Source: Candidatus Electrothrix aestuarii
GTDB lineage: Bacteria > Desulfobacterota > Desulfobulbia > Desulfobulbales > Desulfobulbaceae
DNA length: 64,000 bases
Assembly (NCBI GenBank): GCA_032595685.2
Contig: CP159373.1
Location: 2,421,501 to 2,485,500, forward strand
Direction of reading: 5' to 3'
Shown here: positions 45,566 to 55,277 of the stretch, in pieces
How positions within the stretch are numbered: the stretch's first letter is position 1
Layout of the letters: every line of letters starts with the position of its first letter
The notes under the pieces: generated by a model
Seen by the model: the letters and a program-made list of their open reading frames with translations, nothing else
Databases searched by the model: none
Told to the model about the DNA's origin: nothing
Position numbers and translations under genes: made by a program

Positions 45566-47416
45566 ATGCGCTTGTCAAATAAATTTCTCAACACCTTGGT
45601 TCTGGGGTTTGCCGTTCTCATACCTTTTTCACCCGGTCGCCTCTATGCGGCTCACGGGGTTTCATTGGATGGCTCTTTAAAATATCCAGCAGGGTTCGAT
45701 CATTTTGATTATGTCGACCCGAACGCCAAAAAAGGCGGGCTGCTGACATTACATGACATAGGGAGCTTTGACAAGCTGAACCCATTTACCTTAAAGGGCA
45801 CTGGAGCGTTTGGCCTGTTTGGCTATGAGAACAGTTTGATTTTTGAAACCCTGGCTGTGGGCAGTCTGGACGAACCCTTTGCCGCCTATGGTTTGCTTGC
45901 GAAAGATATTGAACTCGCCGAAGATAAAAAATCGGTGCTCTTTACCCTGGATGAAAAGGCCCGTTTTTCCGATGGTACGCCAGTGACTGTGGAAGATGTG
46001 AAATTCTCCCTGGATACGCTGAAATCTGACCTGGCCCATCCTTCCTATCAGATGTATTATCAGGATATTAGCGAGGCGAGAATTGAGGATAAGGAGCAGG
46101 GCAAAATTCGTTTCCTCTTCAGCCGCCCAAATCGGGAGCTGCATATGATCGCTTCGCAGATGCCGGTGTTGAGCAAGAAGTTCTACACAGAGCACGGCTT
46201 CGGCTCCGAGAGCAAAGTTGATCCTATGCTCCCTCCCGTCGGGAGTGGTCCGTACATTATTAAAGAGGTCAACCCTGGTAAATCCATTACCTATGAAAGG
46301 AATCCCAAGTATTGGGCCATAGATCATCCTACTCGTAAGGGCATGTTTAATTATGACTCCATTACGGTGAAGTATTTTAAGGATCAAATTGTTAGTCTGG
46401 AAGCGCTTAAGGCGGGTGATTTTGATTTCATGTCCATTAACATTGCCAAGCAATGGCAACGTGATTTGGTGGGGCGCCCCTACGACCAAGGGAAACTGAT
46501 CAAGAAGACCTTTGCCCATAAAAATAATCAAGGTATGCAGGGCTTTGTTTTTAATACCCGAAAGGGATTATTTCAAAGCCCCAAGGTCCGCCAAGCTCTG
46601 GGATTGGCCTTTGATTTTGAGTGGACCAATAACGCCTTGTTTTTCAACCAGTATACCAGGTCTAATTCCTATTTTAGTAATTCTTATCTGGCAGCTACTG
46701 GCTTGCCCAGTGAAGCTGAGCTGAAGCTCCTCAATCCGTTGAAAGAAAAGTATCCGGGAAAAATTCCACCCGAGGTCTTTACCACAGCCCTGACTCCACC
46801 GACCACCACGCCTCCAAACAGTCTGCGCGGCAATCTTCGGCAGGCTAAGCAGATTTTGACTGAGCAGGGCTGGCAGGTGAAGGATGGCGTGCTTACTTCG
46901 ACTGATGGTACACAGCGTTTTGAATTTGAAATTCTTCTTGCCAGTTCTTCGTTTGAGCGGGTTATGGCACCGTACGTAAAAAATTTGAGTAAATTGGGTG
47001 TCAAAGCAAGCTACCGTACTATCGATCCCTCCTTGTACATGGATAGGCTGAAAAATTTTGATTTTGACATGACCGTTAATGTTTTCAGCCAATCGCAATC
47101 TCCAGGAAATGAACAGAGGAATAATTGGACATCTTCTGCTGCCTCCCATAATGGTTCCGCCAATCTGGCCGGTATTCAATCACCGGTGGTGGACAGTCTG
47201 GTTGATTCCCTGATCTATGCAGAAACCCAGGATGAGTTGATTGCCGCTTGCAAGGCCCTGGACCGCGTTCTCTGGTATGGTTATTATGTGGTGCCGAATT
47301 GGTATCTGGCCTATCATCGCTTAACCTTTTCGTCCAGATTCAAGCAACCGAAGCAATTGCCGGTTTATTATACTCCCTATGACCTGCTCTATACCTGGTG
47401 GTTTCAGGAAGAGTAA
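45566..47416 (+). CDS. Peptide ABC transporter substrate-binding protein, YejA-like
   Basis: 616 residues: a signal peptide (LGFAVLIPFSPGRLYA) and a large SBP_bac_5 fold with HGVSLDGSLKYPAGFDHFDYV, FTLDEKARFSDGTPVTVEDVK, PPVGSGPYIIKEVNPG and YGYYVVPNWYLAYHRL, characteristic of YejA. It delivers oligopeptides to a YejBEF-type importer. The permease and ATPase genes are not in this window after it, so it is an orphan component here. Confidence 0.88.
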   Translation: MRLSNKFLNTLVLGFAVLIPFSPGRLYAAHGVSLDGSLKYPAGFDHFDYVDPNAKKGGLLTLHDIGSFDKLNPFTLKGTGAFGLFGYENSLIFETLAVGSLDEPFAAYGLLAKDIELAEDKKSVLFTLDEKARFSDGTPVTVEDVKFSLDTLKSDLAHPSYQMYYQDISEARIEDKEQGKIRFLFSRPNRELHMIASQMPVLSKKFYTEHGFGSESKVDPMLPPVGSGPYIIKEVNPGKSITYERNPKYWAIDHPTRKGMFNYDSITVKYFKDQIVSLEALKAGDFDFMSINIAKQWQRDLVGRPYDQGKLIKKTFAHKNNQGMQGFVFNTRKGLFQSPKVRQALGLAFDFEWTNNALFFNQYTRSNSYFSNSYLAATGLPSEAELKLLNPLKEKYPGKIPPEVFTTALTPPTTTPPNSLRGNLRQAKQILTEQGWQVKDGVLTSTDGTQRFEFEILLASSSFERVMAPYVKNLSKLGVKASYRTIDPSLYMDRLKNFDFDMTVNVFSQSQSPGNEQRNNWTSSAASHNGSANLAGIQSPVVDSLVDSLIYAETQDELIAACKALDRVLWYGYYVVPNWYLAYHRLTFSSRFKQPKQLPVYYTPYDLLYTWWFQEE

Positions 47417-47447
47417 TTCTCGGTAAACACAAGAGAGAGACACGACT

Positions 47448-48629
47448 ATGCATAGGCCCGAGCAGCTGAAAATCCTCCTGGTTGAAGACGATCAGGAGAG
47501 TATGAATCTTTTTGTTGCTTGTTTTTATAATGAATACAATATCCTTTGTGCCCACTCTGGTGAGGAGGCGCTTGAGTGTTTTGAACGGGAAGATGATATT
47601 GCTATGGTGCTTTCGGACCAGGCCATGCCTGGAATGACTGGCGTAGAGCTCTTAACCCATATTTACCAGCTGGATGACTCGGTTATTCGAATCATCATAA
47701 CCGGTTTCCTCAATACGACTGATATCATTGCTGCTATCAATAAGGGGCATATCTATCAGTTTATTGTGAAGCCTTGGGAAGTTATGCAGATGCGGATGGT
47801 CTTGTCCCAAGCGAGTTATATCTGGCGGCTTCGCCGGGAAAATGTGGAGCTTCATGAGCAGGTTGTCGAACAGAATGCCCTGCTTACCCGGGCAAACGAG
47901 CGCCTGCATTCCTCAAAAGCGGCTCTGCGTAATCTTTCCATCTCCCTCTTTACAGCACGAGAGGAAGAGCAACGCCGCATTGCTCTGGAGCTTCATGACG
48001 AACTCGGTCAATCCCTGGCTGCACTCAAGATGCAGACTCGAATCATGGAAAACGATTTTCTTGCTTCGGGAAAAAAACAGCAGGACAAAATAAAGAGCTG
48101 GTCGTCTATCCTTCGGGAAAGTATCAGTCAAATTATTGAAGATGTACGTCTTTTGTCAAAGAATCTCAGCCCGGTTATTATTGAAGACCTCGGGCTGGAT
48201 GCCGCGCTTCAGCATCTTGTGGATAATTTTGTTGCAACGCATGGGATCTCCTGCTCTTTTCGTCCTGCTCCGCTCCAGGGCCTCACCTCTGATGAAGGAA
48301 AACGTATACTCTATCGTCTTGTCCAGGAAACCCTGAATAATATTTGCAATCACTCCCAGGCAAGTCATGTTGATTTTTCCATTATAGTTGAAAATGAGAT
48401 GATTTTTCTCTCTTTACAGGATAATGGAAAGGGCTTTCATGTGGATGAGGTGTTGGCTCGTCCCCAGAACCGACGGGGAATAGGCCTGACAGCTATGTCG
48501 GAACGGGTCAAAATGCTTGGTGGAACGATTGATATTCAGTCGAAAATTGATCAAGGCACGAGCGTTTTTTTTACCATCCCCTTTGATTTTGACAAGGTAA
48601 AGAAAGGGCAGGAGCAGGAAGCAGAGTAG
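47448..48629 (+). CDS. Receiver-histidine kinase (HisKA_3/NarX type)
   Basis: 393 residues: an N-terminal receiver (ILLVEDDQESM, acceptor Asp in MVLSDQAMPGMTG, Lys in FIVKPWEV), a coiled-coil linker, then the HisKA_3 dimerisation helix with REEEQRRIALELHDELGQSL and a HATPase ending GIGLTAMSERVKMLGG. There is no membrane segment. Such proteins are cytosolic relay kinases whose activity is set by phosphorylation of their own receiver. No LuxR-type partner is adjacent. Confidence 0.9.
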   Translation: MHRPEQLKILLVEDDQESMNLFVACFYNEYNILCAHSGEEALECFEREDDIAMVLSDQAMPGMTGVELLTHIYQLDDSVIRIIITGFLNTTDIIAAINKGHIYQFIVKPWEVMQMRMVLSQASYIWRLRRENVELHEQVVEQNALLTRANERLHSSKAALRNLSISLFTAREEEQRRIALELHDELGQSLAALKMQTRIMENDFLASGKKQQDKIKSWSSILRESISQIIEDVRLLSKNLSPVIIEDLGLDAALQHLVDNFVATHGISCSFRPAPLQGLTSDEGKRILYRLVQETLNNICNHSQASHVDFSIIVENEMIFLSLQDNGKGFHVDEVLARPQNRRGIGLTAMSERVKMLGGTIDIQSKIDQGTSVFFTIPFDFDKVKKGQEQEAE

Positions 48630-48713
48630 CTCACCAGCCTGCTCGTCCTGATCTTTCTGATCGAAGGGGCCGGGATAAGAAAATATGCAAAATATGCAAG
48701 TAGAAGACAGGCA

Positions 48714-49193
48714 ATGACTGCAGTAAGCAAATCGTTTCAATACATCCTCAAAAATTTTCAAGACACCGAGGCGCTGGGCCGAAAACTGGGCCAGCTTGCC
48801 CAACCCGGAGATGTTATCCTCCTGCACGGTGATCTCGGGGTAGGGAAGACCACTTTGACCCAGTTCATTGCCCAGGGCCTGGAAGTCCCGGAGGATCAGT
48901 ATGTTTCCAGCCCCTCCTTTGCTCTGATGCACGAGTATCCGGGGCGGCTCCCCCTTTTTCATATGGACTGCTATCGTTTGGCAGGGGAAGAGGATATTGA
49001 GGGGGCCGGGCTGGTCGATTATATCGGCGGCGCCGGGTTGGCTATTATTGAATGGCCGGACAGGCTGGGAAGCCTGCAACCCAAGGAACGCCTAGACCTC
49101 TTTCTGGAAGCCCTTGATGAGACGACAAGGCAGTGTATTCTCTGGCCCCAGGGAGAATCCTGGTCTTCTCGTATTGCAGCGTTATCGCTTTAA
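48714..49193 (+). CDS. tsaE: tRNA t6A-modification ATPase TsaE
   Basis: 159 residues with Walker A LHGDLGVGKTTLTQFIAQGL, YVSSPSFALMHEYPG, HMDCYRLAGEEDIEGAGL and IIEWPDR. TsaE drives turnover of the TsaBD threonylcarbamoyl transferase complex for adenosine 37 modification. It is 44 bases upstream of the YcaO gene and may be the first gene of that transcript. Confidence 0.93.
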   Translation: MTAVSKSFQYILKNFQDTEALGRKLGQLAQPGDVILLHGDLGVGKTTLTQFIAQGLEVPEDQYVSSPSFALMHEYPGRLPLFHMDCYRLAGEEDIEGAGLVDYIGGAGLAIIEWPDRLGSLQPKERLDLFLEALDETTRQCILWPQGESWSSRIAALSL

Positions 49194-49237
49194 CCTGCAC
49201 AATCAGCAATTACCCACGCATACCCTGAGAGAAAAAA

Positions 49238-50986
49238 ATGGAAAAGAATACCATTCGTCTGCACAGTTGTCTGAAAGAATATACCTATGACCAGGACAAG
49301 GCCTGCACTCCTGAGCAGACCGTTGAGCGCTTTCATGAGCGCCTGAAGGCCACTGGTCTGGATATCCTTAAGGAGGTGAAACGGATTGACACCGGTCGTC
49401 TGGATATCCCGGTTTTCTTCAGCGTGTGTGGTAAAGATGCCCTGGAGACCATTGGTACCAAAAAGCAAATGGGTAAGGGCTCCACGCCGGAACAATCCAG
49501 GGCAAGTGCCTGTATGGAACTGGCAGAACGCTTTAGCTTTTTTTCTTTTCTCAAGAATGCGGATAATTTTATTATTGGTGATTATCCTGCCATGCAGGAG
49601 GCTGGTTACCCGGTTTTGCCGATTTCCTCCCTGCTTCAGTCTGTCCATGATGAACAGCGCAGCCCGGAAGAGCTGGAGCAACTCCTGACCGGCCTGCCCC
49701 TGCGTTGGACCTGGGCCAGAAATATTACGATAGATGAAGATGTCCTGGTGCCTTTTTCCTGGTTCTACGCCATTAATGAGTTCAATGGGCCCTGCGCGGG
49801 CAACACCATTGAAGAAGCGGTGCTGCAAGGCATCTCGGAGGTGGTGGAGCGCCATGTCTGCGCGGTGGTTGCCCGAAAAAAACTCCGTACCCCGACGATC
49901 GATCTGGGCTCGGTGATTGATCCGGTGGCCCGGACCTTGGTTGAAAAATTCCGGCATAACGGCATCAAACTCCAGGTCAATGATTTTTCCCTGGACACCG
50001 GCATTCCGACTGTGGCGGCTCTGGCCTGGGATCCTGCAAGCTTTCCTGAGAAGAGCGAGTTGGTCTATACGGCAGGCACTACACCGGGAGTGGACAAGGC
50101 CCTGATCCGTGCTCTGACCGAAGTGGCACAGCTGGCTGGAGATTTCGAGTCGGGCTCCAATTACGTGGCTTCTGGCCTGCCCAAGCCCCTGAGCCTGGAT
50201 GAGGTTGATTACCTGTTCACCCCGGAGCAAACTATCAGCATTGACCAACTGCCCCAGGTTGGTGCAGATGACATGCTGCAGGAATTGCAGAATTGCCTCA
50301 GCGCACTGAAGAAGATCAATATGGAAGTCCTGATGGTCAATACCATGCACCCAGGTCTCAAAATCCCGACTGCCTATACCATTATCCCAGGTGCTCATTT
50401 TCGGGAACGCGCTGCCTCAGGTGATGCACCCCTGTTTGCGGCCAAGCTGGCAGCAGACCTGCTGGAGCCGGAAGAACTGGAAACCAAATTGGCAGAAATG
50501 CAGCAGCAGCTCCCAGATGCCTATTACCTGGAATTCTATCGAGGACGCAATTTTTACGATCAGGGCATGGTGGAGCCTGCCTTGGAGCATTTTCAACAGG
50601 CCCTGGCCATGCAGCCCAATGAAGAGGACAGGCCTTATCTCTATTCTTATCTCGGGAGCTGCCTCCGTGATCTGGGACGCTTTGAGGAGGCCGTGCCTGT
50701 GCTGGAAGAGGGTCTGGCCTGTGATGAGGAACGCCCGGATATTCATAATATCCTCGGGGTGTGCCATTATAAGGCAGATCGTTTTGAACAAGCTGTTCAT
50801 CATTTTCAGCGGGCCGTGCAGCTCAATCCGGTTTCCTCCATTGATTATGCTAATCTGGCCCTGAACCAACAGCGGCTGGGGCGCAATCAGGAGGCTATCA
50901 CCAATTATCAGATCGCCTTGGGCCAGGATCCCAGCATAGGCTTTGCCGCAGAAAATTTGGCTCAGCTGTTGGCAGCAGGCGAGTAA
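49238..50986 (+). CDS. YcaO-domain protein with C-terminal TPR repeats
   Basis: 582 residues. The YcaO fold (about 60-400) shows GKGSTPEQSRASACMELAER, GNTIEEAVLQGISEVVERH and TTPGVDKALIRALTEVAQ, the ATP/Mg-binding helices of enzymes that phosphorylate amide backbones in making azolines or thioamides. Residues about 415-580 form four TPR units (for example RGRNFYDQGMVEPALEHFQQ). No precursor peptide or TfuA gene is nearby. Many related Desulfobacterota proteins have no known substrate. Position before the Trypco1 and STAND genes (24-base gap) suggests co-expression. Confidence 0.88.
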   Translation: MEKNTIRLHSCLKEYTYDQDKACTPEQTVERFHERLKATGLDILKEVKRIDTGRLDIPVFFSVCGKDALETIGTKKQMGKGSTPEQSRASACMELAERFSFFSFLKNADNFIIGDYPAMQEAGYPVLPISSLLQSVHDEQRSPEELEQLLTGLPLRWTWARNITIDEDVLVPFSWFYAINEFNGPCAGNTIEEAVLQGISEVVERHVCAVVARKKLRTPTIDLGSVIDPVARTLVEKFRHNGIKLQVNDFSLDTGIPTVAALAWDPASFPEKSELVYTAGTTPGVDKALIRALTEVAQLAGDFESGSNYVASGLPKPLSLDEVDYLFTPEQTISIDQLPQVGADDMLQELQNCLSALKKINMEVLMVNTMHPGLKIPTAYTIIPGAHFRERAASGDAPLFAAKLAADLLEPEELETKLAEMQQQLPDAYYLEFYRGRNFYDQGMVEPALEHFQQALAMQPNEEDRPYLYSYLGSCLRDLGRFEEAVPVLEEGLACDEERPDIHNILGVCHYKADRFEQAVHHFQRAVQLNPVSSIDYANLALNQQRLGRNQEAITNYQIALGQDPSIGFAAENLAQLLAAGE

Positions 50987-51010
50987 AATTATGCAACAGG
51001 GAGGAGCTGT

Positions 51011-51340
51011 ATGAAAGAGCTGATTATGTTTGAAATGGATGGCCAGCCCGTCTATGTGGAGGCCGAGCTTTCTGAAACCGAGAAGATGCAGAGGGTAACC
51101 ACCCGCAGCGGTAAGAGTGAGCCAATCCAGGCGGAGTCCCGTTTTGTTGATGCGCTTGCCAGCGTCAAACCGGCTGCACAACATGTTCTGGATACCTTTC
51201 GAGAGATGAATACACCAGATGAGATCGCGCTGGAGTTCGGCCTGAAACTCACTGCCAAAGCCGGGGCGGTCTTTGTCGCTTCGGCAGGTAGCGAGGCCAC
51301 CTTCAAGGTTTCCCTGAAATGGACGAATAAGAAGGAATAG
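51011..51340 (+). CDS. Trypsin-co-occurring domain 1 (Trypco1) protein
   Basis: 109 residues with VYVEAELSETEKMQRV, FVDALASVKPAAQHVLDTFR, DEIALEFGLKLTAKAGAVFV and ATFKVSLKW. This matches the small beta-rich Trypco1 (CU044_2847) family, which is found beside trypsin-like peptidases and STAND NTPases in predicted conflict systems. It starts behind GGGAGGAG and ends 15 bases before the trypsin-STAND gene. It may be the protease substrate or signal adaptor; this role is known only by genomic prediction. Confidence 0.85.
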   Translation: MKELIMFEMDGQPVYVEAELSETEKMQRVTTRSGKSEPIQAESRFVDALASVKPAAQHVLDTFREMNTPDEIALEFGLKLTAKAGAVFVASAGSEATFKVSLKWTNKKE

Positions 51341-51355
51341 GCCTAACGCAAGCCA

Positions 51356-54300
51356 ATGTCTTCTCCTTCCCTGGATACCTCTCTTGTCCGTATCCTACTT
51401 GATGACCAGGAGCCCCGCCGTCCCCTCGGTGCGGGCTTTCTGGTTACACCAAAGCATATCCTCACCTGTGCCCATGTGATCAATGCGGTCTTGGGCCGGG
51501 ATGAGTACGCTCTTGATCCGCCTGCTGCGGAGATCTTTCTCGATTTCCCCCTCCTTTCTCTCCCAAATGACTATGCCTTGCTCAGGGCAAAGGTGGTCCA
51601 CTGGTTTCCTGTGGCTGAGGTGGCGGTTCCGCATGGGCTGGAAGATATTGCTGTCCTGGAATTATGTTCGGAAGCCCCTCTATCTGCCGAAGTTCGGCCT
51701 GCCCCCCTTGTCGTCTTTGATGATTCTGCTTTTGCTGATTGCCGGGTAAGGCTGTTTGGTTTTTCCATTCCCGAAGGAACCTACGCCAATCTGGTGTTGC
51801 AGGGGAAGAATTCCCGAGGCATGGTGGAAATGCATCATCAGGGCAGTGGGCAGGTGATGCCGGGGTTCAGTGGCACCGCTGCCTGGGCAGTCAAGGAAAA
51901 TGCTGTCTGCGGTATGGTCGTGGCCCGGAGGGGAGACCTCAATACCGCCTATATGATTCCGGCGAGTATTCTGCTCCGGGCTTTCCCGGAGATGGAGCAG
52001 CACAGCCGTCCGGCTAATCCCTATCGCGGTTTGGAGGCCTTCCGGGAAAAGGATGCGGCCCTCTATTTCGGGAGGGGACAGACCATTGCGCGGCTGCGGC
52101 AGGTGGTTGCGGAGCAGCCCTTTGCGGCGGTGATCGGGGCCAGCGGTAGCGGTAAGTCCTCAGTTGTCTTTGCGGGCTTGGTTCTGGATCTACGCCAGAG
52201 CGGTAACTGGACAATTGCCCATTGCCGTCCCAAGAAACAGCCGTTCTATGAACTGGCTGCCTGCCTGATTCCTCTGCTCTATGAGGACCCCATTCTCCGT
52301 TCGGAGAAGAGCGACGAGCTGAAAGAAAAGCTGCAAGCCGGTTTGGTCGGGTTGGCCGGGATTATTCGGCAAATTAAGCAGCAGAACGAGGGGCAAGGTT
52401 TTCTGCTGGTTATTGATCAGTTTGAGGAACTCTTCACCCTGAATACGGATCAGGATGTGATCCGGCAATATATCGCCATCCTGCTGGAATGCCTGTGTAC
52501 GGAAGATTTTACCGTGCTCCTTACCATGCGGGCAGATTTCTTTGCCGCTGCTGTAGGTCATCCCGCCCTTGCCGAGGCTCTGGACAGCTACGCGCCCATC
52601 ATTCTCCCCCAGATTGATGTCCAGGGGCTGCGGGAGGTGATTGAACAGCCTGCAAAATTACTTGGTGTGAGCTTTGAAGCTGGCCTGGTTGACCTGATTA
52701 TTCGGGATGTGGGGCAGGAGCCGGGGAGCTTGCCCTTGTTGGAGTTCTGCCTGACCCAGCTTTGGGAGCAACAGGAGTTCCGCCGGATCACCCATGATGC
52801 CTATAAAGATATCGGCGGGGTGCAGCAGGCCCTGGCAAATCATGCGGATACGGTCTATGCCGAGTTTACGGAACAGGAGCGGGAACAGCTCCGGCATATC
52901 TTTCTCAAGCTGGTCCGTCCGGGACAGGGGACCGAGGATACCCGACAGGTGGCAACGGTTGGACAGATTGCTGAGGAATACCGGGGTCTTATTGCCAGAC
53001 TGGCGGATAAACGACTGATCGTGACCGGGCGGGATGAAGAGCGCGGGGAAGAGACGGTTGAGGTGGTTCATGAGGCGTTGATTCGTCGTTGGCGGACCCT
53101 GCGGCAATGGGTGGATGAGGAAAGGGAGTTTCTGGTTTGGCAGGAGAAGTTGCGGGTGCTGCTGAGGCAGTGGGAGGAGAGCGGGAAGGATGAAGGGGCC
53201 TTGTTGCGGGGATTGCCGTTGGATGAGGCGTTGAGCTACTTGACAACTCACGAAAAATATTTTGTCACAAGTGAAAAAATACTACAATTTATCACTATTA
53301 GCGGACAATTTCGGAACAATGAGCAACAAAAACTGAGAAACCAAAAAATTAGGAATTTTGTCGCCATAACCGTTAGTTTCCTGATCGTTTTGCTGCTATT
53401 TATGTTTGCTGTTGTACAGTGGCGGAATGCGGTGCAGCAGACTCTTACAGCAAGCTACAACCTTGCCAAAGTATTTGAGAAAGAAGCATTATATTGTTTG
53501 GAAAGAACAGCAAAAGAAGGTGCTTCCGCTTATAAGAAGGCATTACTGTTTGCCTCTGCCGCTGCTGAACAGGAGATTATCCTTGGGCGCTCTGCTTTGA
53601 ACTCGAATACCGTAGGATTGCTCTTTGCACCTGATGTATTCAATGGTGCTATCGATAACACAGTTCGTTTTTTTGAGTCCGAGACCAGTGGTGGATTAAT
53701 CGTCCTCAAGGAGTATAGGGATGCCGTCCGAAGTGTAGCCTTCAGCTCTGTTTTTGGCTTTGATGGCAAACAAATTAATCGGATAGTCACAGCTTCATTT
53801 GATGGAATGGTACGATATTGGAATATCAAAGCTGGTAAGGAACTGGTCACTCTTGGAGGAAATGAGGATAAGATCGTTAGCGTTACCTCCAGCCCTGATA
53901 ACACTCGGATAGTTTCCGTTTCTTCTGAAGGAACAATGCGACTTTGGGACATCAAAACTGGTAGGGAACTGGCCACCCTTGAAGGAAATGCAAATGGTAT
54001 CATTAGTGTTGACTTCAGCCCGGACGGCAGCCGGATTGTTTTCGCATTTAGGGACGGGACGATACGAATCTGGAATATCAATACCGGCAAGGAGCTGAAT
54101 ATCCCTGAAAGGATTCGGACTAGGGATATCACTACAGGTAAGGAGCTGAATATTCCTGAAAGGATTGATGATGATATTATCAGCGTCGCCTTCACTCCTG
54201 ATGGCGGACGAATACGAATTGCTTTGAACTCTACTGATAATACGGTATTGATTTGGGACGATATAACCCCCTACGATTTGGCTATAATTAAAGGACATAG

Positions 54301-54871
54301 AGGTGTTGTCCGAAGTGTATCTTTCAGTCCAGATGGTAGACGAATTGCTTCGGCTTCTGTCGATAATACGGCACAGATTCTGGATATGTGGAATAATAAA
54401 TTATTGTCCCTAATAGGGCATGAGGGGGCTGTCAATAACATAGCCTTCAGCTCTGATAGCCGACTGATTGCTTCAGCTTCTTCCGACAGTACGGTACGGC
54501 TTTGGGATACGGCAACAGGTAAAGAGCTGATCGTCTTTAGAGGACATAAAGATGCTGTCAATATTGTGACTTTCAGCCCTGACGGTAGATTTTTAGCTTC
54601 AGGGGCGGATGACAGGACAGTAAGAATTTGGGACATCAGGCCCTATACTCTTTTTCTTCACAACTCCAACCCCACCCCCCTCTACCACACCTTCATCGAC
54701 GCCGTAAAATTCCTCTGGCAACTGGACGTACAGGGCCTTGAGATCGTAGAAACAAATCGTCGCACCCCGGCAGACCTGGAAAAATACGGTTCCCTGCTAG
54801 CCCCTCCTCCCCCCGGCCAAAGCAAATTCGATCAGGTGCTGGAATGGGCCGAGAAGCAGCAGGGAAGATAG
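51356..54871 (+). CDS. Trypsin-nSTAND1-TM-WD40 conflict-system protein
   Basis: 1171 residues. 1-215: trypsin-like domain with triad His40 (LTCAHVINAV), Asp97 (LEDIAVLEL) and Ser172 (PGFSGTAAW). 216-640: nSTAND1 ATPase, opening NPYRGLEAFREKDAALYFGR, with Walker A GASGSGKSS (261-269), Walker B FLLVIDQFEELF and a winged-helix EVVHEALIRRWRTL. About 667-690: hydrophobic segment. About 760-1105: seven WD40 repeats (for example SPDGRFLASGADDRTVRIWD). Short C-terminal tail ending in a helix. There is no signal peptide, so protease and NTPase are probably cytosolic. The plan fits a sensor (WD40), switch (STAND), effector (protease) device. It has a composition break near 53240 and 54640. Confidence 0.9.
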   Translation: MSSPSLDTSLVRILLDDQEPRRPLGAGFLVTPKHILTCAHVINAVLGRDEYALDPPAAEIFLDFPLLSLPNDYALLRAKVVHWFPVAEVAVPHGLEDIAVLELCSEAPLSAEVRPAPLVVFDDSAFADCRVRLFGFSIPEGTYANLVLQGKNSRGMVEMHHQGSGQVMPGFSGTAAWAVKENAVCGMVVARRGDLNTAYMIPASILLRAFPEMEQHSRPANPYRGLEAFREKDAALYFGRGQTIARLRQVVAEQPFAAVIGASGSGKSSVVFAGLVLDLRQSGNWTIAHCRPKKQPFYELAACLIPLLYEDPILRSEKSDELKEKLQAGLVGLAGIIRQIKQQNEGQGFLLVIDQFEELFTLNTDQDVIRQYIAILLECLCTEDFTVLLTMRADFFAAAVGHPALAEALDSYAPIILPQIDVQGLREVIEQPAKLLGVSFEAGLVDLIIRDVGQEPGSLPLLEFCLTQLWEQQEFRRITHDAYKDIGGVQQALANHADTVYAEFTEQEREQLRHIFLKLVRPGQGTEDTRQVATVGQIAEEYRGLIARLADKRLIVTGRDEERGEETVEVVHEALIRRWRTLRQWVDEEREFLVWQEKLRVLLRQWEESGKDEGALLRGLPLDEALSYLTTHEKYFVTSEKILQFITISGQFRNNEQQKLRNQKIRNFVAITVSFLIVLLLFMFAVVQWRNAVQQTLTASYNLAKVFEKEALYCLERTAKEGASAYKKALLFASAAAEQEIILGRSALNSNTVGLLFAPDVFNGAIDNTVRFFESETSGGLIVLKEYRDAVRSVAFSSVFGFDGKQINRIVTASFDGMVRYWNIKAGKELVTLGGNEDKIVSVTSSPDNTRIVSVSSEGTMRLWDIKTGRELATLEGNANGIISVDFSPDGSRIVFAFRDGTIRIWNINTGKELNIPERIRTRDITTGKELNIPERIDDDIISVAFTPDGGRIRIALNSTDNTVLIWDDITPYDLAIIKGHRGVVRSVSFSPDGRRIASASVDNTAQILDMWNNKLLSLIGHEGAVNNIAFSSDSRLIASASSDSTVRLWDTATGKELIVFRGHKDAVNIVTFSPDGRFLASGADDRTVRIWDIRPYTLFLHNSNPTPLYHTFIDAVKFLWQLDVQGLEIVETNRRTPADLEKYGSLLAPPPPGQSKFDQVLEWAEKQQGR
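54079..54180 (+). repeat. 51-bp in-frame tandem duplication in WD40 region
   Basis: Two adjacent 51-base units encode TGKELNIPERIRTRDIT and TGKELNIPERIDDD. Differences are few, so the duplication is recent relative to the WD40 repeats themselves. Confidence 0.75.
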
Positions 54872-54977
54872 GGGCGTTTTGCGAAACGCCCTTACCGCCA
54901 CCACGCCGTTCTTGCATCTTTGCATACTAGGCTGTATCGTAAAAAAGTGATCACAACAACATACCAAGCGTGCCGAA

Positions 54978-55277
54978 ATGAAATTAGACAAGAAAGCGTT
55001 ACAGACCATTAAAGAGTACCTTATCGGTCAGCCGGTCAAAAAAGCCTATCTGTTCGGCTCCCATGCACGGGGGACAGCCGATGCTACCAGTGATATTGAT
55101 ATTCTTGTGGAACTGGATCGGACCAAACCAATCGGACTCCATTTTGTCCGAATGAAACTCGAGTTGGAAAATCTCTTGCAGGCTAAAGTCGATCTGCTGT
55201 CCGAGAAGGGGATCTCAAAATATATCCGTCCGTACATTGAGAGCGACAAAACATTGATCTATGAAAAAGATACTTGA
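54978..55277 (+). CDS. mntA: MntA-type minimal nucleotidyltransferase antitoxin
   Basis: 99 residues with the polymerase-beta nucleotidyltransferase motif LFGSHARGTADATSDIDILV and a third acidic residue in AKVDLLSE. In MntA-HepT pairs this enzyme adds AMP groups to a tyrosine of HepT and silences it. The gene overlaps hepT by 17 bases. GSHARG and the DxD are intact, so it should be active. Confidence 0.9.
   Translation: MKLDKKALQTIKEYLIGQPVKKAYLFGSHARGTADATSDIDILVELDRTKPIGLHFVRMKLELENLLQAKVDLLSEKGISKYIRPYIESDKTLIYEKDT

Noticed and set aside
49190-50398. 402-residue minus-strand frame
   Set aside because: It is antisense to the YcaO gene, with His/Gln-rich shadow composition and no domain.
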